Notes: generated by a model not told the origin, from the sequence alone. DNA of 64,000 bases from Phytophthora colocasiae (GCA_018806915.1 JAGKQI010000004.1:143059-207058), one strand, 5' to 3'; counted from the stretch's first letter, positions 31,613-42,958 are shown. Program-made: numbers and translations.

Positions 31613-31882
31613 ACTCCGCAGTTACAGGCTTTCATGGCCCAGCAGCAGCTTTGGCAACAACAACTCATGGACGAGCGCAAGGCCCGACCTTCGTCACTTA
31701 GAGAACGGTCGCCGACCGTAGCTGCCACTACCGCAGGGAACGCTCCTACAACTGGGAACGGAAGCAGAAGCAATCATGGGATCAGGATGGCTGAAGATAC
31801 CCGTACGCAGGAAGGCGAACCGGTTTGTGGCCGATGTTACTACAAGGGACATGGTCGTGCTACATGTATGAGAAGGACGATG
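31613..31882 (+). pseudogene. C2 gag, second fragment
   Basis: Equals C1 gag 39138-39408: a Gln-rich stretch (MAQQQLWQQQLMDERK) and the first zinc knuckle (CGRCYYKGHGRATC). It is interrupted after GACGATG by the D1 LTR; C2 resumes at 51717. Confidence 0.92.
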
Positions 31883-32342
31883 TGTAATGGGTCTACCTAG
31901 ACCTATTAGGTGGCGTACACGCGCGCTTAGGTATATGAGGAAGCGTGCAATTAGAATAGACTTAATTTAAGTATACTTATTTAAATAAGTATAATTAAAT
32001 CAAATATAACTAAATTAAACTGCAAAATACCGTAAAATGAGAACTGTTATTGAATTTGGCATAAGCCAATTATGGACCTCCTAAAACTGTTTGTTATCTA
32101 TTTCTAAAGGGTCTGCCAACATGTGGTTGGCAGAAACTCTGCTCAGTGATTGGTAGAAATCCGTTACTTTCTACCATTAATATGCACAAATGCATACTAA
32201 CCACCCAATAATGTGGTTCGCTCATGTAGCCATTGGTGTGTACAGCACACCAAGGTCTGAGGCCCATTTCCAACCTCTAACAGTTAGGATAACTGTTAGA
32301 GTTACAAGTGGTACTACCACTTGTACGTGTAACCCCGTTACA
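31883..32342 (-). repeat. 3' LTR of D1 (460 bp)
   Basis: Starts TGTAATGGG and ends CCGTTACA on the plus strand. Three consecutive perfect hairpins form the sense start (TGTAACGGGGTTACA; ACAAGTGGTA/TACCACTTGT; CTAACAGTT/AACTGTTAG). It belongs to the same sequence subtype as the D2 LTR (56094-56553), not that of its own 5' LTR. Confidence 0.95.
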
Positions 32343-32356
32343 CCATCCCCCCGTTA
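32343..32356 (-). promoter_or_regulatory. Polypurine tract of D1
   Basis: Sense: AACGGGGGGATGG directly before TGTAACGGGG; conserved at 56080-56093 in D2. Confidence 0.82.
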
Positions 32357-32443
32357 AGATTCGACGTATCGGTCCCGATACGTCAATTAACAGAACTTGA
32401 CAAGACCGTCAAGTTCCCGAGAGAAATCCGAGTTCATTTCGCA

Positions 32444-33452
32444 ATGGACTCGCCAACGCCCACGTCTCCGTCCGCTTCTGCGGACGCGCAAGCCTCCCCT
32501 GCTGCCTCAGCAGCAGGAACAACAACCTCAGCAGTGCTCACTAGCACTGCTGCTTCCAGCGGTCCGACAGAGAAGCTCTCTGTCACCAAATAGCATGCTC
32601 TCCACAAGGAGAAACACGGGAAGAAGAAGAAGAAGTCTTCTTCCCTAGCAGAGATCAAACACCCTGCTGGCGTATCGCGAGCGCGTTGCTGCGGCTCGCG
32701 ATCGCTTTTACACTTACACTACGCGTGGTAAGTGTGAACGCCTCCATGATCAGTCCATGGAAGCGGGGATCCCATGTGCCGTTCCCTTTGGCACACCCTG
32801 TCCGTGTTGCCAACCTTTGGCAACACGTCTCACCGAAAGTGATCTCCTGGGGTACACGGTCGTCCGTGTACCCGATCACATCAAGGAGCTCCGTGGTCGT
32901 ATTGTGCCACGCGAAGCTCCGAGTGCTGTGGCTAACCGCAGCACTCCTCGTGCAGGGCTTAACCCTGCAAGTTATGGTGGGCTTCGTACGCCATCACCAT
33001 TTCCGGAACGTCCTCCATCAGGACGTTCCGCGGCTCCCACGTATCTCGATGGGGAGGAAATCCTCTCCAACGAATACGAAAACGAACCCCTTGAGAGTTC
33101 GTTCTCTTATGAGCCACGATCCGCTCCACAATCCAGCGGATCGCTCCACGTGCGTCGCGCAACGGCGGCGGAGGGGGCGGGAACACTCCCTCCGTATGGT
33201 CATCGCTATGACCATGACGACCGTGCTCTGCACGATCGAGTTGCTGCGCTGGAGCAGACACAGAGCGCTGAGATAGCTGCTCTGAAGCAGGAGGTTCGTG
33301 TCCTCCGTGCTGAGGTCTGCGAGGCAGCTCAGACTGCCTCGAACCTCTCGTCCGGTCTTGGGACGAGAGTGAACCAGTTGATCGACCGTGTCGACGGTCT
33401 CGAGAAGGCCTTCCAGGCCTCTCGCACCCCTCAGTCGGACTACCAGCCCTAG
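32444..33452 (+). pseudogene. Antisense gene of D1, overlapping the pol 3' end
   Basis: It starts with ATG at 32444, 102 bases from the LTR (MDSPTPTSPSASADAQ). A TAG at about 32591 (also present in D2) is followed by a Lys-rich stretch (KHGKKKKKSSSLAE), and one frame change near 32650 leads into a frame open to 33452. The last 231 residues (from ATG 32757) include a CPCCQP motif, an acidic stretch (LDGEEILSNEYENE) and a C-terminal coiled coil (AALEQTQSAEIAALKQEV). Bases 32959-33452 are antisense to the pol linker and chromodomain. The D2 copy keeps the same 231-residue frame. Family unknown; probably a real gene with two lesions. Confidence 0.55.
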
Positions 33453-33606
33453 GTAGTCCGTGCTGCACGTACGGCTTCAACCGCCCGACGTAGAAGGTCG
33501 GGTGGAGCCTCATGCTGGACGGTATGTCCAGCCGGTACGCGTTGCCGTGCCGTTCAAGTACTTTGAACGGCCCAATGAATCTTGGAGCAAGCTTGCTTGC
33601 TCCAAA
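32959..33606 (-). pseudogene. D1 pol C-terminus: integrase tail, linker and chromodomain
   Basis: RFIGPFKVLERHGNAYRL, HPTFYVGRLKPYVQ (integrase C-terminal domain), an Arg/Ser/Pro-rich linker with a PPPPPP run, and a chromodomain (IRWIVERIVAHKR, RFRIRWRGFPPHRDTWEP). The chromodomain would direct integration. It joins the upstream integrase after a deletion of about 640 bp relative to D2. Confidence 0.9.
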
Positions 33607-34620
33607 GTGTAAACACTTATTGCCAGAACCGCGCTGTGAAGCGTGGATCACGGTCCGACACAATGTCGAGCGGCATGCCATAGTGTTTGAACACCATGTC
33701 AACAAACAGTCGCGCAGTCTGCGCGGCTGTAAAAGTAGCCGGGACGGCAGCAAGATGAACCATCTTGCTGAATCGGTCCACAAAGACAACGATGCCTGTC
33801 CTCCGCTTGCTGTCAGGCGGAAGACCGAAGACAAAGTCCATGGACATGGACTGCCAACACTCCGACGGAGTCGGTAGTGATTGAAGAGGAGCCTGCGAGA
33901 ACTGCGCAGGCTTCACGCGTTGACAAACCTCGCAAGCACGTACGTACTTGCGTACCCACTTGTACTGGTGGTGCCAGTAGAAGTCACGCGTGAGAAGAGT
34001 GTATGTCTTCTCACGACCCGGATGCCCTGCCGTGGGGGCATCGTGATACTCGAACATGATCCTCCATCGGAGGTCATGATCATTCGGAACGACAATGCGA
34101 TCCGCATTGTCGTCTACTGCACTGTACAACAGTAGGCCTTCGTGTACACGATAGCGGTGTACACGAGCTCGAAGATGAGGGGTTAGCTTCCGACGTGCCA
34201 CGTCGGAAGGTGCTGCGAGGAACTCCAGCAGCCCCTTCGCGTCTGCATCCCTTGCATACGCGTTCTTCACGTCGTCAATCAACGTTGACGACGGCACACT
34301 TGTCCTCACGACGCCAACAGCGTTGGCGTCGACCGTCTCCGCATAGTCAGGTCGACGCGATAACGCGTCGGCCACTACATTGAGTCTTCCGAGTTTGTAC
34401 TCTACCTGGAAGTTGTACTCCGCGAAGAAGGACAACCATCTCGCCATACGTTGCGAGATGTGCGGCGACTTAATCGCCGTACGCAATGATGCGTGGTCTG
34501 TATAGACCACGAACGGTCTACTCCCAAGTAGATACACTCGGAACTTTGCGAGTGCATACTTCATGGCAAGGAGCTCCTTGTCATGTACGGGATAGTTACG
34601 CTCAGCTGGCTTCAGCTGAC
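33607..34620 (-). pseudogene. D1 pol: RNase H end and integrase
   Basis: RNase H end (FVVYTDHASLRT, LSRRPDYAET) leads to the integrase HHCC domain (HDAPTAGHPGREK ... CEVCQRVKPAQ) and core (MSMDFVFGLPPDS, VVFVDRFSKMVHL, IVSDRDPRFTARFW). The region with the catalytic Glu is missing here because of the deletion at about 33610; D2 still has it (NRVLG...QTDGQTERV). This copy therefore cannot make active integrase. Confidence 0.92.
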
Positions 34621-34624
34621 GCGA

Positions 34625-36569
34625 TTAAGAGTAGACTACACGATCACGCCCTTCGTGATCGTGTTGCATCAATGCACATCCGATTGCAAAGTCGGATGCA
34701 TCGCACACTACGTGGAATGGACGATCTTGGTCCGCCACGGCCAAGACCGGCGCTTCAGTCAAGCCCTGCTTGACTGCACCGAATGCCTCCTCGCACTCGG
34801 TCGTCCAAATCCACTCAGCTTCTTTCTTGAGAAGCTGTGACAACGGGCGAATCTTGCCTGCATAGTTGTCCACGTACTTGCACAAGTACGTGGCAAGCCC
34901 AAGGAACTGCCTCAGTTCCTCACATTGGATGGCGTGGGCCATTCATTGATCACTCTGACCTTCTCTGGGTCAGGGCGCACGCCGTCTTTCCCCACGAGAC
35001 ACCCCAGCACGGGTATCTCGCTCGCCCCGAAGATACACTTCTTCAGGTTCGCATAGAGCTTATGTTTCCTCATACGCTCTAGCAGCTTCCGGAGATGCAC
35101 CTTGTGCATCTCAATGTCCGTCTTCCCGTTCACAGCCTGGCTGTGGACGAACACGTCGTCGAAGTAGCTCGGTGCGAAGTCGCGCACCGAGCGCAATAGA
35201 TGTGTCACGCATCTATTGAACGTCGCAGGGGCGGTCTTAAGTCCCTGCGGCATGACGAGCCACTCCCAAAGCATACCGCTTGAGTGTTTACCGCTGTGAG
35301 AGGATGTCCCTCTCACGCATGAGGATCTGATAGAATCCATCACGCAGATCTAGAGCACTGAAGATAGTGCTCAAGGCCATCGAATCGATGATGACATCTT
35401 TTCGCGGTATCGGCGTCTGCGCCGGTATCGTCGCATCGTTCAGCTTGTTATACGCATGAACGATGCGCCAGCCGCCCTGTGGTTTCTTATCACAGAACGT
35501 TGGAACACTGTGCGGGGACTTTGATTCCCGCACTTGACCTGCAAGACGACGACTTTCAAAGAAGTCGTCGATCGCTTGCACTTGTTCACGCGGCAGTGGC
35601 CACTGCCGTGTAACACAGTACTTCGTGCCCGGCACGAGATCAATCTCGTGCTGTACGCCCTTGTCCTTCTTAAGCTCCGAAGGAATCTCGTCCGGGAGTA
35701 CATCCTTGTACTCCCGCAGAACTTCGTAGTAGGGACTCGACCTCAACGAGTCCCAACTCTGCTCTTCGAAGCGCTGCTTCTTAGTCTTCGCACTGAGGGA
35801 GTCATCACCCTCAGTGATCCCATTGACGACGAGCTGCTTCAGCTCTTCGGCCTCGCGCTCCACTCTCTCGATATCCGAGAGAATGCAAATTTGTTCGATG
35901 CGTCCATCGTACAAGTCTCGTGCGAAGCGCTTCCAACTCATCGTTGGAAGTGCGGTCAACGCCGACGCACTCGTCGGCGGATTCTCCAACCGCATCCTCT
36001 GGTACTGTAACCCAGTACCAGTACGTGTCAAGACGTTCAACGTCTCGACACTCGGTATCTGCACTGCAGATACACCCGTCTCAGTCCCGGACTGAGACTC
36101 GCGCAGCTCCCTGAGCTTGCGCCGCGAAAATCTACCATGGAGCCCGGCTCCAGGTGCTCCACGTCCAAGGCATCGCACCTTGGACGGGACGTTATCGCAA
36201 TCGTCAGCGGATTCCTTCCGCTGACTCGCACTATCAAGCCCTGCTTGAGTGCCGCTCATCGCGTGCAGCGCTGCTGCACGTGAGCACGCAGGTTGTTCGG
36301 GTGCTGGGCGTTTGCAACCGCCAGCACCTCCTGCCGCGCAGTCGGTTCCCTGAACCGCTGCGCCTTCATCCACTCCCGGAGCGGATGAAGCAACCGCATC
36401 GTCGACTCCGGGAGTCGACGTGCTCTCGCTAGCTTCCTGCGCTAGCGAGTGTTCGCTTGTACACATATCGTCAGCTCCCAGAGCTGACGCACGATCGCTA
36501 GTTCCCGGAACTAGCAGCGAATGTTCGCCTGTACACGCATCATCAGCTCCCGGAGCTGATGCACGATCG
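34625..36569 (-). pseudogene. D1 pol: linker end, RT and RNase H start
   Basis: After repeats of the type GADDACTGEHS the frame gives RT: VTRQWPLPREQVQAID, SPHSVPTFCDKKPQGG, IVHAYNKLND, SALDLRDGFYQILM (first Asp). A break at about 35290 precedes WLVMPQGLKTAPATFNR and YFDDVFVHSQ, the catalytic box. Another break near 34935 precedes the thumb (LRQFLGLATYLCKYV) and RNase H start (HVVCDASDFAIG). A stop at about 34625 interrupts RNase H. It is in the same subfamily as B. Confidence 0.92.
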
Positions 36570-37144
36570 TGTCCCGAGTGAGAACGGTGGCCACCGTCTC
36601 GGGTACGGTCCCGACCGTTCCCCCTCTGAAACCCGATCCACGACCCGTCGCATTGCGGAAGACCATATGTATGGCGAGGAGTTGTTCGAGCCGGCCCCGG
36701 TCGCAGCCAGCACGAGGGTGAGTGCGCGCCGCTATTGCTAGGGAAACGAGGTCTGCGCAGCCAAGAAAGAGCGTGGAGCGTGCGCCAGGTTGCGTGTGAG
36801 CTGATGCCAAGGACGGAAGACATGGACTAGAGCTACGCTGGGCTTAACAGCGCCCCGAGTATGTGTGAGGAAGGGGTGAGTGGTACCGTCGAGGAGGTAC
36901 GGACCCGGGAAGGACAAGGAAGAGGACTCTGGAGGACGTGAGACGTTGGAAAACAGTGAAGGAAGGGCGTGCTGGTGGAGGTCAGTCGTGAATTTACCTT
37001 GGGCACCGCAGCACAAGCCCCAAGTCAAAGAATAATCGCTTTTATATTTTTCTTTACTTTTTGTGGTGCGCTTTATCGCTCTACCGTTCCGTTCTACTTG
37101 TAACCCGCAGCGTCTACCGTCCCGCCCAAGACCGACTCGCGACA
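36570..37144 (+). repeat. 5' LTR of C1 (575 bp)
   Basis: Begins TGTCCCGAGTG, ends CGACTCGCGACA. Nearly identical to 48699-49275, with a few substitutions and small indels. Confidence 0.96.
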
Positions 37145-37146
37145 CG

Positions 37147-37162
37147 TGGTGGAGAAGCAGGG
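37147..37162 (+). promoter_or_regulatory. Candidate PBS of C1
   Basis: TGGTGGAGAAGCAGGG two bases after the LTR would fit a tRNA ending CTTCTCCACCA. The tRNA cannot be named from the window. Confidence 0.45.
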
Positions 37163-37487
37163 TACGGCATTCGTTGTCAAGTAAGAGCAAGTCGGAAGAG
37201 CCCGTGGAGTTGAAGAACCCGGCGTGTACGCGGTCTGGTATCGAGTCCAGACGGTCACGGTTGAGAAGCAAAGTCTCGGGGGCGCAGGGAGCGCGGAATT
37301 CCCGAGTTTGTGAGTTCCCACGGAACAGAAGTTGGAGTATCGGGAGTATTGGTCAGAAGTAGAAGACGGTCCGGAAGAATTGGAAGTGAAGCGTTGAAGT
37401 ATTGGAAGTGAAGTATTGGGGAATTGAAGTATTGGGGAGTTTGGAGGTATTGGAAGTTTGAAGAATGTCCGGGATTGGAAGAAGAGA

Positions 37488-38535
37488 TGGAGGGAAAGGT
37501 ACCCCAGGCTGAGGGAACAGTGGTCGTGGGGGTGGACGGGCCGGAGGTCAGAAGACCGTCCGGGTCCTGTCCGAAGTGGAGCGACTGGAAGAGGAAGAAC
37601 GGTCGCGCCAAGCAGAGGCTTCGCGTAGTGGCGGTGGAGATGCCCCGCTTAGCCTGGAGAAGAGAGCAGAAGCAGAGGAAGATGATGAACCGTCGGTGGG
37701 AGTCAGCACGGCCGCTGGTCGCGAGACGTTGAGGCAGGAGTTGAAAGATGATCTCCTGACGGCTGGTGCTGACGCTGGCGATGAGGAGGAGAAGCCGGAC
37801 GAGCCGGAACCCGCCGACGAGGAAGACGAGAGGGAAGAAGCAACGGAGGAGCCGACCGCGGAGAGCACGGTCCCGAGCACTCCATTGCTGGATCCGGTGT
37901 ACGGTTCGGCACGGCTGGCCGCTCTGTACGCTGGCCAGCAGATGTATGAAGGTTACCCGGACTACGACGCCTATGAACGTGCACACATGATGTACCCTAC
38001 GGAAGAACTGATGATGAAGGAGGAAGTGGTCGAAGAAGTCCCTATGAGGACGCCTACTGGGTTTATCTCGAGATACACGGGAACGGAGAAGCGTCGCACG
38101 GACCGTCCCCTTGGATGGGGTTGGGGAACACTGAGTGAGGACCCGTATGAGGTGAAGACGGAGACGGCTGCGCCGTTCGCGTGGGATCAGCAAGGCGTAC
38201 CGCCCCGGTCTGCGGTGACTGCTGCGTCGTCGGCCCAGCCGATGACCGAACCGCTGCCCGGAGTAACGACTCCTATAGGCGTTCCAGTCGCCTGCGACCC
38301 AACCAGTGGAGTACACCTAGACAAGCGCCTCTTCGTACGAGCGTGTCTCGGGGCCATCCCTGGCTGGAACCCAGACGAGCGTCCCTCGGACAGCGTACGC
38401 TGCGCCGACGCAAGGATGGAGACAGCCTACTGTCCCTCCTGTGCCGACGAGGACTGTGCTGGGAGGGCAAAGAGTGTTAGTTGGACCTCCCCCTGGAGCT
38501 TATGGACAGTATGGTGGTGGGTATGGCGTTCCTAG
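37488..38535 (+). pseudogene. C1 gag, N-terminal part
   Basis: The likely start is the ATG at 37488 (MEGKVPQAEGTVVVG); an indel near 37555 moves the frame to 37576-38535, which is Glu/Arg-rich (LEEEERSRQAEA), acidic (DEEDEREEATEEP) and then Tyr/Met-rich. Another indel near 38460 moves to the capsid frame. No ATG begins the later frames, which supports a single broken gag rather than separate genes. About 300 bp between LTR and ATG (37145-37487) hold the leader with GGAAGTATTGG-type direct repeats near 37385-37450. Confidence 0.75.
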
Positions 38536-39634
38536 ACCGCCTCCGCCGCCCAGGATCTACGACCTGACGCAGAAGATGTCGAACGTGATGAAGGTGTTGC
38601 CTATGTTCTATTCAGACACGGCCACGGTGGAGAAGGCGCGTGACTTCTGGGAGCTGTTCGAGGCGCACACAGGACAGTTGCCCGACCGAGAACGGTTGTT
38701 GGTGTTCCGTCAGAAGCTGAAAGGAAGAGAGGCGGAACGGTGGTGGAGCAACTCCAGGATCAAAACGTTCGCCACCCTCAGGGTTCGCTTTCACAACCAA
38801 TTCCTGAGTAGGACGGCTGACGAACTATGGGATCGATTGCACACTACCAAGAGACAGAGGGGTGAATCGGTGGAAGAGTGGGGCGATCGAGTCACGGACT
38901 TGTGCGACTCGCTCGACTATCCGAACCCGCAGATGCGGTACAAACTGTTCCGTCGAGGTCTCAGGAACCGTAGGATGCTGGCTGCCTTGGATTCAAGCCC
39001 AGCCCGCGACATTCCCGAGGCGTGTGAGTGGTTGATGTCGAAGGACATGCATCGGCCTAGTGAGGAAGACGAGGAGTTCTCGGACGGAGCTCCAGAGAGT
39101 AACAAGAACGGTCATTCGTCGTCCGCGGTGGACGCATTAACTCAGCAGTTGCAGACGTTCATGGCCCAGCAGCAGCTTTGGCAGCAGCAACTCATGGACG
39201 AGCGCAAGGCTAGACCTTCGTCACCTCGAGGACGGTCACTGACCGTAGCTGCCACTACCGCAGGGAACGCTCCTGCGACTGGGGACGGAAACAGAAGCTA
39301 TCGTGGAATCAGGATGGCGGAAGATACCCGTACGCAGGAAGGTGAACCGGTGTGTGGCCGATGTTACTACAGGGGACATGGTCGTGCTACATGTATGAGA
39401 AGGACGATGACTTGCCGGAAGTGTAATCAGTATGGTCACGTTGCAGCTGAGTGTGAGCTCCCTTATAATGGAGGTCAACTAGGAGGACGGAACGGAGCTC
39501 CCTCTAACGCTCAAGGGTTCAGGTGCTACTTCTGTGGAGAGAACGGTCATCCAGTGGCCCAGTGTCCGACGATCGCTGCCTTGAAAGGATTGGCGGCTGG
39601 ATCGATGGCCCAGCCTGCGGCCCCTAGGGATTGA
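38441..39634 (+). pseudogene. C1 gag, capsid and three zinc knuckles
   Basis: The frame (397 residues, beginning with a GTG and so continuing the upstream gag) has a Pro-rich leader, a retrotransposon-gag capsid domain (about residues 45-190: YSDTATVEKARDFWELFEAH, EAERWWSNSRIKTF, RGESVEEWGDRV), a Gln-rich helix, and knuckles CGRCYYRGHGRATC, CRKCNQYGHVAAEC and CYFCGENGHPVAQC. It ends at a TGA (39632-39634) followed by CGG and a stem-loop, and the same frame stays open beyond. Confidence 0.9.
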
Positions 39635-39675
39635 CGGGGACGTGAGGAAGGGGAGGAGCGAGCCATTCCTTCCTC
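39632..39675 (+). promoter_or_regulatory. Candidate stop-codon readthrough signal at the C1 gag end
   Basis: The stop is TGA-CGG, a known leaky context. After 9 nt an 8-bp perfect stem GAGGAAGG/CCTTCCTC (39644-39651, 39668-39675) encloses a 16-nt loop. The reading frame continues for 115 codons to a TAA at 39980, then on into the protease frame. The element is identical in C2 (51942-51985). Confidence 0.55.
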
Positions 39676-42190
39676 TTGTCTGGCAGATGGCTCGAACGGT
39701 GACCGTGCTGAGGAGGAGTTCGGGGAAAAGAAGACGGTTGCCGTGGTGAAGGAGAGTGAGATGAACGAGAAAAAGAAGAAGCCGCGAGGAACGGTGAAGA
39801 CCGCGCGGAATGCTGAGAAAAAGAGGCAAAAAAAAGAAAAGAAGATTGTGGAAGATGAAACGGAAAGAAAGGAAGACGCCCCCGTGGAAGAGAACGGAGA
39901 GTGTCGAAAGAAGACAGTACGGTTCGTCGATGAGATAGAGTCGGGTAGTAAAGCGACTCATGAGTCGGCGGAGCCCGCCTAAACGCTGGAAGAGGCTGTC
40001 GAAGACGGCCTACTGGAAGAGGAAGTACTCGAGGACGACGAGCTGTCGGATGAGGGGTTGTCGTTCGACATCTTCGACGCCCCTGGTGTTGAAGTTGAGG
40101 AGGAGCGAGCGGATTCAGTAACGGAACGGGCAGAGGTAGGGGACGGAGCGGCGGTCGTGTCACCCGTGGAAGACCCTGACGACTGCTTATTCACGGACGC
40201 GGAGCTTGAGGCTCTCGAGTCTAGGGATCGTGAAGGGACGCCTGGTGACCAGGATGGAACGGAGATTTTCAGCGAGTCAGAAGAATACGAAAAAGAAATT
40301 GAGGATCGTTTGCACCCTTTGGATGAAGCTGATACTATGGAACGGATACGGTTGAACGCAGCATCTTTACGAGAGCCCTCTACCGAGGAATTGTCCTCTC
40401 TATTGGACGTCCCGCTCGACGTAGTCGAGCGTACTCGGCGAGCGTCCCCAGAAGGTGGTGATTCGCCTGAGTACTGGCAGGGATGGTTCCGCGAGACGCT
40501 CGAGAAGACCGAAGAAGCCAAGCGTGCTAACCGCGATTTCAAGTCGTCAGTCGTGCAGGTAGTGGGACGAACGGTGTTAAAGGAACCCAGCGCACGGAAA
40601 CCTAAACCATTTAGAGAGCGAGACGCGAGTCCAAAGGCAGGATCTACTACGGAAGAGGAAGTCAGTGCTAATATCTTGTCGCAGCTAGAGGACGTCGCGG
40701 CGTCCGTCCAAGTGCCGAGTGCAGGGACTGTGGCTACGAAGCCGGAGTCCGTCCTGAGGAACCGTGTCGTCGTTTCACCTACTTTGGCGAGGACCGTGGT
40801 CCAACGTGCAGTGTACTTGTTCCTGAAGGAAGCCTTCCAACAGGAAATCACTCCGTTGCGTGATAAAGTTCCGAAGGCGGACCTGATCAAACTGGAAAAA
40901 CTAGCGAAGGTGGTCGCTGCCTCCAGGAGCGTTCGGAATTTGGATTGGGGACGGTTAGAAGCGACGACTATGGAATATTACGACAAGAACGCGACGATCA
41001 TTTGGGAGAAACTGATAGAACGGAAAGTAAGAGAGGACCCGGAGATTGCTGCTAAGAGACGAGGTCGGCAGCGTCCTGAGATTGACTTCGAGGCCATGTT
41101 TAGACCGTACGCAGAGGTGTTGATGAATGCTGAACTGTTGCTGAGTGATGAAGATGTGGTAAGCTACGTGGACGTGGTGGGACCGCCGCCTGGAACGGTT
41201 GCGCCTCCCCCTCGCCCGGGCCTTGTTGAGGTTGTCACGGTAGAGATGCCGGACGGTTTCGGCGTGTCGGAGGGAGACATGGATGAAATGGAAGTATGTA
41301 CTGTGGTTGAAGACGGTCGACGCGTGGTGTGTGCTGTTGGGAACTTCGAAGCGTTATCAAGTGGATTTATTGAGTGTTTGCCTTCTCGCTTACTCGTGGA
41401 TACGGGAGCTACACTGAGTTTGGTAGATAGCCGTGTGCTGAAGCGGCTAGGACGGTCAACGAGGACGCTGAAGCCGTACGAAGGATCGGTCAAGAGCTCC
41501 TCCGGACATCAGTTGAAGATCCGAGGGTGGGCGAGTTTGTCGTTACGAATGGGAAGTGCAGAGATTTCGCTGAGTTTGGTAGTCGCGGATCAGTTGCATG
41601 TGGACGCCATCCTGGGGGTAGACGCTCTTGGAGCGTTCGGAGCGGTCATTGATGTGGCTGAGCGTCAGCTCCTGCTTAAAGACTCAGGCGAGGTGTTGCC
41701 CCTTGGGGGTATGGTTGTACAGGACGCTTACATGGCGACGATGGTGAAGTCAATACGCCTGCCGCCTAAAGGACAAGCTCTAGTCATGGCTAAGTTGGTA
41801 GGGACACCGGAGGAGAAAGCTACGGTGCTCATTGAAGGCGCTGTATCCCTTCCGCCTACACTGTGTGTGGCGCACTCGTTGTGTACGGTGGAGGACAGTC
41901 AAGTCATAGTTGAAGTCTGTAACGCATCTACAGAGGAACGGTGGATTCGCCGTGGTACGCCGGTTGCGTGCGCTTCGATCGTTCCGGAGTCGGCTTTCGG
42001 CCAGATGCAGACGAAGGATGGAGCGGTACCGAGGAACCCGGAGACAACAGAAGCGGACGGTCGAGTGCAGTCCGTGACAGGAGCGCTTGAAGATCAGATT
42101 GCTGAGAAGGAACGGAGGAACGGAGGTCTCGGCCGGAAGTGCCGCCTGACAAAGCCACGGTCAAGGCTGACTTTTCGCAGTCGAGGTTGA
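39635..42190 (+). pseudogene. C1 post-gag frame: Lys/Glu-rich linker and aspartic protease
   Basis: In the same frame as gag: a Lys/Glu-rich stretch (EKKKKPRGTVKTARN) to a TAA at 39980-39982, then a frame open to 42190 (ATG at 40058). The latter begins acidic, has a helical middle region and the protease near residues 445-555: LLVDTGATLSLVD as active site, and LHVDAILGVDAL as second motif. It ends 52 bases past the start of the RT frame, which is in the -1 register. The TAA is shared with C2, so it is either old damage or a second recoded stop. Confidence 0.75.
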
Positions 42191-42958
42191 CGGAGGAACA
42201 GAAGCGGATATTTGAAGCAGAGCTGGACAACTTTAGTGACCTGTTTGTCGAGTCTTCGGCGATGCCGGGACGGACGGAACTGCTACACTTCGAGATTGAC
42301 ACGGGCGATAGTCGGCCCATCAAACAGCAACCGTACCGTGTATCAGTAGCGGAAGGAGAGGTGATGGAAGCGGAAATACAGCAGTACTTGGACGCGGGAC
42401 TGATCCGTCCATCGAACAGTCCGTGGGCTAGCCCTGTTCTCATGATAAGGAAACCGGACGGTGGTATCCGATTCTGTATAGATTATCGCAAGTTGAACGC
42501 AGTAACGGTGAAGGACTGTTACCCGATGCCGTTGATCGATGATATTTTGGACGTGCTCGGGGGTGCCCAGTTGTTTTCGACCATGGACATCGCATCCGGG
42601 TATTGGAACGTACCGATGGCGCTGGACAGTGTATCAAAGACGGCTTTCACGTGCAAATACGGCCTCTTCGAATGGCTCGTTATGCCTTTTGGCCTCTGTA
42701 ACGCTGTACCCGCGTTCGAACGGTTGATGGAGACGGTCCTAGTGGATTTGAAGTGGCGAGTGTGCCTAGTTTATTTGGACGATTGCGTAGTGTTCAGCAA
42801 GGACTTCCCGACGCACCTGTTACGCGTTCGTCAAGTCTTGACGAGGTTAAGGGAGGCGGGCTTCAAGCTCAAAATGAAGAAGTGTCACTGGGGACGGAGC
42901 CAAGTGGCGTTCCTAGGACACATCGTCACGCCCTCGGGCGTCCTTCCTAACCGAGAAG
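42106..42958 (+). pseudogene. C1 pol, reverse transcriptase
   Basis: RT in the -1 frame relative to protease: LTEEQKRIFEAELDNF, FEIDTGDSRPIKQQPYRV, GLIRPSNSPWASPVLMI, RFCIDYRKLNAVTVKD, FSTMDIASGYWNVPM (first Asp), WLVMPFGLCNAVPAFER, LVYLDDCVVFS (catalytic YLDD), VAFLGHIVTPSG. A one-base register change at about 42955 separates it from the thumb. No clear slippery heptamer was found in the overlap 42107-42190, so the first shift may be an indel. Confidence 0.93.

Noticed and set aside
31883..32342. The D LTRs as promoters of host genes
   Set aside because: No non-transposon gene is visible within the window on either side.
35288..36823. A 511-residue minus-strand frame starting at 36823 as one gene
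   Set aside because: Its first 84 codons are antisense to the C1 LTR; only the part below 36570 belongs to D1 pol.
42107..42190. A programmed frameshift between C1 protease and RT
   Set aside because: The frames overlap and RT is in the -1 register, but I find no X-XXY-YYZ heptamer in the overlap; an indel, like the one near 42955, is the simpler explanation.
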